Source: Thermoguttaceae bacterium (GTDB lineage: Bacteria; Planctomycetota; Planctomycetia; Pirellulales; Thermoguttaceae). From it: 57,405 bases of DNA. This document shows, one piece after another, positions 53,703 through 57,405 of this stretch; the first letter of the stretch is position 1; every line of letters begins with the position of its first letter. The stretch lies in NCBI GenBank assembly GCA_017405595.1, contig JAFRAC010000025.1, positions 1-57,405 of the forward strand, written 5' to 3'. The position numbers and the translations under genes were made by a program. Below the pieces are notes generated by a model, which was not told the DNA's origin, did not search any database, and saw nothing but the letters and a program-made list of their open reading frames with translations.

Positions 53703-54797
53703 ATGATCAAGACATTCTACCGCACCCTGATTTTTTTTGTTTTCCCGGCGGTTCTTTCCGCCGCGGCTTTTCTTCCGGCCGACGAGCTCGACCCCGCTCT
53801 GAAAGAGAAGGCCGACAAAGCTCTGCAGGCCGTCGACGAGACGATTATGAGCCTTCACAGCGGCGTCTGCAGAATTTGGGGCAAAACGGTAGAAGGGTCA
53901 GAAGCGATTGAAGATGACATCTACCTTCTTTTCGATGCTGACGCAAATTACTACCGTTTCGAAAACGGAGATCTGAAAAGAGCCCTGTTAAACAAGGATT
54001 ATTATTACGAAGTATGGGCGCCGGCAGATCCGGATGGCAGAAGTGTTAGAAGGAGTTCCTCGTCAGACTACACGACAACAAGCACGGGATGCCGAATCGT
54101 TGATCCGCTCGGCCTGATATTTTTCACGCCTGGCGGCAATAAAAGACCCTTTAATTATAGAGAATCAACCTTTCATGCACAAAACCGGGACATTGAAAAA
54201 ATCGGCTACGAAGAGATTGAACCCCATATTTTTAAAGTTACAACAATTGAACCTCCGGGAGATGCCAAATGGAAATTTCTCTTGGAATATCATATTGACA
54301 CTCAAAGAGGCTATACCGTCAATCACATCGACATGACGGCGTTGGGACTGACAGATTGTTCCATTCGTCACGTGCATGATATTACTTGGAAAAACATCAA
54401 TGACACCTGGGTGCCGACCACGTATGCCTTTAAGAGTTTTAATACAGGAATAAATCCCGATGAAGAGCATAGACGAGTAGACTGGAAAATCGAATGGGAA
54501 TCGGTCAACGAAGCGGTTGACCCCGGCCTTTTCGAACTGGAGACGATGCTCGCCGATTTAGACGGCTATGCCGCAACATTTACCAACGAGCCCGGTTTGA
54601 GTCCCGCCCTTCTTGGCGTACATGAGCTCAGTGATTCCTTTGAAAATCCGCGAACGCGGTTCGGAGTGCTGCTTTGGTTTCGGATCCTCATTCTGTTAGC
54701 GGGAACAATCCTCGTTGCCAACGGTCTCCGGAAACTGATCATATCCAGACGCGCTGAGAAGACCGCGACTTCAGAGGACGACCCGCCTGTGTCCTGA
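53703..54797 (+). CDS. Secreted, C-terminally anchored protein of unknown function (1)
   Basis: A 364-residue protein: signal peptide (LIFFVFPAVLSAAAFLPA), a helical start, a beta-rich middle with YLLFDADANYYRFENGDL and TWVPTTYAFKSF, and a C-terminal transmembrane helix (WFRILILLAGTILVANGLRKL) with a cytoplasmic tail. AAAGGAGG precedes the ATG. The part from about 53880 to 54480 is clearly more AT-rich than the ends and uses AGA, TTA and ATA codons that are rare in neighbouring genes. The beta-rich middle resembles LolA/LppX-like outer-membrane-lipoprotein carriers in style only; I would not assign a family. Confidence 0.7.
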   Translation: MIKTFYRTLIFFVFPAVLSAAAFLPADELDPALKEKADKALQAVDETIMSLHSGVCRIWGKTVEGSEAIEDDIYLLFDADANYYRFENGDLKRALLNKDYYYEVWAPADPDGRSVRRSSSSDYTTTSTGCRIVDPLGLIFFTPGGNKRPFNYRESTFHAQNRDIEKIGYEEIEPHIFKVTTIEPPGDAKWKFLLEYHIDTQRGYTVNHIDMTALGLTDCSIRHVHDITWKNINDTWVPTTYAFKSFNTGINPDEEHRRVDWKIEWESVNEAVDPGLFELETMLADLDGYAATFTNEPGLSPALLGVHELSDSFENPRTRFGVLLWFRILILLAGTILVANGLRKLIISRRAEKTATSEDDPPVS

Positions 54798-54842
54798 AAG
54801 GAAATATCGGAGACCTTCCGCCGACCGGCGCCGCTGCGGCGG

Positions 54843-56087
54843 TCAGGCCGATTCGGCGAGGGGGCCGGTTTTCCGTCTTTTCCCGGCGCGCCGCACGAAA
54901 CAGAACCAGACGAGAAGAAGGAATCCGCACCCCGCGATCAGGATCGGGCGGTACCAGATGAGGAAACCGGTCTTCAGGATATATCCGAGGGGCGGATCGC
55001 CGTGTCCGACATCAGAAGCGTTAAACGCGTTGATGTTGAATCTGCCGGTCAGCAGGATCATCAGTTTTTTCCCGAAGGGGACCGCAAGACCGCTGATCTC
55101 GGATTTGCGGTTGAACGGGATGATAAAATCGGATTTCTTCGGTTTTTTCTTTCCCAAATCTTCTGATTCCCAAACGATGATCTTCCATTTGCCGACGGCG
55201 TCTTCTCCGTAGTCGTCGAAGATGATGGGAGAGTAGGATTCGATCCGTTTCGGCAGGACCGAGCCGTTTTCAAGAAGCTCGAGCCGGCTTGCCCGGAACC
55301 CGCGGCGGGTTTCCCTGCTGAACGTTCGGGTGATTTCGGTCTTTTCGGTCAGAACCGGATAGTCATACTCGTTTGAAATGGTGTACGCGGTATCGAAAAC
55401 CTCGGTGATCGGGAACTCGGCCTGCGGGAAATCTTCCGCGATTCTGTCGAGTGATTTCTGATCCAAATTCGGGAGGTAGACGAAATGCTGATCGATGACC
55501 GTTTTCGTTCCGTCCTGTGAAACGGAAAGGGTGGTTTCGTCGGTTCCGCGTTTCGTCCGGTCCAAAAGGGTGTCAACAACCCGGAACTCAGAAGAAAGAG
55601 GGGACGTAATTCCCGTGATTCCGAGGTAAGAATGCCGAAGGAACGGAAAACCCGGGTCGGTATGCCGCCGGCTGACGTACAGCTTCGGGGGGAGTTCGGG
55701 ATAGAGACGATGGTATTCCGCCGTCAGTTCGGGGCTTGTGACGGAAATGTAGTCGATGTAGGCGAAGTCGTGTTTTGTTTCGAGTTTGTCGAGCTTGAAC
55801 GACTCGATGGCCATCGTGCCGGATTTGGCAAGTTTTCCGGTTGCGTGAACCACGAGCCGGCCGGAAGAGGTGTCGAACCGTTCGGCCTCTTCCCGGGTAT
55901 CGACCACGTAGGTCGAAAAGGCGTAGGTGCAGGCGAAGTCGGCCAGACGAAGCCCTTCGTCGGTCCGGGACTGGATCGCGCGGAGAGAATCAAGCTGATC
56001 GGCCGGGATTTCCGTGGCGTTCACCGCGGCGGCCGCCGTCAGAACGAGGACCGGCAGCAAAAAAAGACGGTGCAAACGAGACATCAT
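54843..56087 (-). CDS. Secreted, C-terminally anchored protein of unknown function (2)
   Basis: A 414-residue protein with the same plan as its convergent neighbour: signal peptide (LFLLPVLVLTAAAAVNA), helical start (ADQLDSLRAIQSRTDEGLRL), a beta-rich body (TYAFSTYVVDTRE, HDFAYIDYISV) and a C-terminal helix (PILIAGCGFLLLVWFCFV) with a basic tail. Codon use is normal for the window. The start at 56087 is one of two adjacent ATG codons after GGGAGGAT; the second (56084) is also possible. No known domain is recognised. The two proteins may be distant relatives. Confidence 0.72.
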   Translation of the reverse strand: MMSRLHRLFLLPVLVLTAAAAVNATEIPADQLDSLRAIQSRTDEGLRLADFACTYAFSTYVVDTREEAERFDTSSGRLVVHATGKLAKSGTMAIESFKLDKLETKHDFAYIDYISVTSPELTAEYHRLYPELPPKLYVSRRHTDPGFPFLRHSYLGITGITSPLSSEFRVVDTLLDRTKRGTDETTLSVSQDGTKTVIDQHFVYLPNLDQKSLDRIAEDFPQAEFPITEVFDTAYTISNEYDYPVLTEKTEITRTFSRETRRGFRASRLELLENGSVLPKRIESYSPIIFDDYGEDAVGKWKIIVWESEDLGKKKPKKSDFIIPFNRKSEISGLAVPFGKKLMILLTGRFNINAFNASDVGHGDPPLGYILKTGFLIWYRPILIAGCGFLLLVWFCFVRRAGKRRKTGPLAESA

Positions 56088-56292
56088 ACGATCCTCCCGC
56101 GGCGTCGGGGCCGCTGTCAACAGGGTCATACAGGCTGTTCGGAACGGGCTTTCGGTCGGCGCCCCCTGCGCCGGGGTTTTTCCGCCGAAACCCTCCTGTA
56201 AAGTATATCTTTTCTTTCAGGAAAAGTCAATCAAAAGTCTTCCTTTTCCGGCAGAGAAACCGGATAGCGGCGCCGTCCGGTTCCGGTGCGGT

Positions 56293-56321
56293 TTGCCTTT
56301 TTCATCCGGATGTGGTATATT
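56293..56321 (+). promoter_or_regulatory. Promoter for the terminal Tat-signal gene
   Basis: TTGCCT (56293-56298), a 17-bp spacer and an extended -10 TGG-TATATT (56313-56321), about 60 bp before the start codon. Confidence 0.6.
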
Positions 56322-56382
56322 CGGCGGGCCGGAACCGGCGGCATTCCGGGCCGGTTTGCTGAAAAGAGAAAGGGTTTTCCCC

Positions 56383-57405
56383 ATGAAACGACGTCATTTT
56401 CTTCGGTCGGCAGCGCTCGCGTTCGGCGCGGCGGCCGCATCTCCGCTTCGGGCCATCGATTTCAACGCCTATCCCAATTCGTTCCCCCTCTTTTCGACCG
56501 GGGAATACCGGCGGATCGATTCGGCCGAACGTGTTTTTCACCGGTCGGCCAGCGCTGCGTGGCTGGTCAACGATCCCGAACAGGCCAGGGCATGGTATGA
56601 TGCCGGTGTCCGGCATATCTGGCTCACGCTCATGCACCACGGCCGGCCCGATGCGCCGAGCGATGTTTTCGACAAGGCTGTCCACATAACCCGCGAACTC
56701 GGCATGGTGCCGCACCTTCTTTCGGTGCCGCTGGGGCATCCCGCCCCGTATACCGAAGGGAGCGGCTCTCCCGGCTGGCGGCCGAACGAGCGGTACAGCG
56801 GCCATAAAGGGTGGGGAATTTCGACCCACCCGCCGGTCGACCGCGAGACGGTCGAAAGCAACCGTTTCGTGTTCGAGAAGTTCGGCGTGTGCGATCATTT
56901 TCTCGACGACGATTACCGCTGTGCCGACACTCCCGAAGAGGTCGGCGGGTGCGTCTGCCCCGAATGCCGCCGGGCGTTCATTCAGAAGGCCGGAATTTCC
57001 CCGTCCCGGTGGGACGAGCTGCTCACCGATCTGAAGCAGAACAATGACACGCCGCTTCTCCGCCTTTGGGTCGATTATCAGTGCGACATTCTGACCGATC
57101 TGTTCCGAAAGACCGAAGCCGCGGCGCCGCAGGTTGACCTGGGGATCATGGTCATGGGGATGGGTTCGGAACGTGCGGGGATCCGGCTCGACGATTACCG
57201 CGGCAAACTGTTCCGTGTCGGCGAATGGATGTTCAACGACGGCGAATACGATCAGCTCAAGAAAAAGACGATCGAGATGTTCAGCGTCCTGTTCCACCGC
57301 CGGTTTACGCCGCCGGGGCGGGCGTTCAGCGAAACGACGATTCATCCGCCGAAATCCCTTTCCAAGGAGAACATGGCGTCGAAACTGGTCTTTTCGACCT
57401 TCGCC
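56383..57405 (+). CDS. Tat-exported TIM-barrel-like protein, incomplete at the window end
   Basis: An open frame of 341 codons that runs past the window end with no stop. The N-terminus KRRHFLRSAALAFGAAAASP is a twin-arginine signal. The mature part looks like a (beta/alpha) barrel of the glycoside-hydrolase type: AGVRHIWLTLMHHG, RELGMVPHLLSVPLGHP, FLDDDYRC and VDLGIMVMGMG. CVCPECRRAF (about residues 193-202) is a cysteine cluster often seen in secreted hydrolase-like proteins of planctomycetes, next to acidic DDD residues that could be catalytic. I do not assign a family. Its stop and full length are outside the window. Confidence 0.75.
   Translation, partial: MKRRHFLRSAALAFGAAAASPLRAIDFNAYPNSFPLFSTGEYRRIDSAERVFHRSASAAWLVNDPEQARAWYDAGVRHIWLTLMHHGRPDAPSDVFDKAVHITRELGMVPHLLSVPLGHPAPYTEGSGSPGWRPNERYSGHKGWGISTHPPVDRETVESNRFVFEKFGVCDHFLDDDYRCADTPEEVGGCVCPECRRAFIQKAGISPSRWDELLTDLKQNNDTPLLRLWVDYQCDILTDLFRKTEAAAPQVDLGIMVMGMGSERAGIRLDDYRGKLFRVGEWMFNDGEYDQLKKKTIEMFSVLFHRRFTPPGRAFSETTIHPPKSLSKENMASKLVFSTFA

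Overview
The window looks like a chromosome segment of a planctomycete (Planctomycetota), possibly a gut-type Pirellulales/Thermoguttaceae relative. The grounds are: a secreted protein resembling the hydrazine-synthase alpha middle-domain family with two haem-binding CxxCH motifs, a Lys/Ala/Pro-repeat histone-H1-like protein, a PPi-type phosphofructokinase, Tat-exported Gfo/Idh/MocA and TIM-barrel-like proteins, GYF/zinc-ribbon membrane proteins, ThyX, and GC-rich coding DNA with frequent TTG/GTG starts. This assignment rests on gene content only. No rRNA, tRNA, CRISPR array, insertion sequence or prophage was seen.

Layout. 1-1600: an upstream terminator, two REP-like palindromes, and a minus-strand pair (corrinoid protein, GNAT acetyltransferase). 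1793-4060: a large secreted Gln/Pro-rich protein. 4165-7518: minus-strand genes for an aldo/keto reductase, a DAACS symporter, Dtd and a MarR regulator. 7658-12109: a divergent RND efflux adaptor and pump, separated from marR by an AT-rich operator. 12202-15532: a histidine kinase and an NtrC-type sigma-54 activator with look-alike promoters, followed by an acyltransferase. 16485-22156: trpS, a PfkB kinase, a SIS sugar-phosphate protein, thyX and two unknown genes. 22640-26031: two tandem sigma-70-type factors, both with TTG starts. 26076-28447: an SNF2 helicase coupled to an unknown gene (minus strand). 28778-30780: groES-groEL with a possible sigma-54 promoter. 30903-33266: a GYF-domain membrane protein and PPi-PFK, divergent. 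33375-37835: two tandem Na/Pi-cotransporter paralogues, each with an extra extracytoplasmic domain. 38342-40077: the H1-like protein and a Tat-exported oxidoreductase. 40340-45642: dciA, gyrB, capF and capG, apparently one operon. 45723-48659: the c-type-haem protein (minus). 48863-53304: an MFS transporter, a GKRP/MurQ-like double-SIS protein, a YycJ-type metallo-beta-lactamase and RNase HI. 53703-57405: two secreted, C-terminally anchored unknown proteins facing each other and a Tat-exported protein that runs off the window end.

Most of the window is housekeeping: replication (dciA, gyrB, rnhA), translation (trpS, dtd), protein folding (groESL), glycolysis (PFK), nucleotide synthesis (thyX) and transcription (two sigma factors). 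The most unusual points are the two tandem paralogue pairs (sigma factors; Na/Pi transporters), the proposed groESL control region, the hexapeptide H1-like protein with a palindrome over its promoter, the CxxCH protein, and the compositionally mosaic secreted gene at 53703. Several strong sigma-70 promoters (TTGACA/TATAAT type, 16-18 bp spacing) can be read directly from the sequence, and they support the operon boundaries given here.
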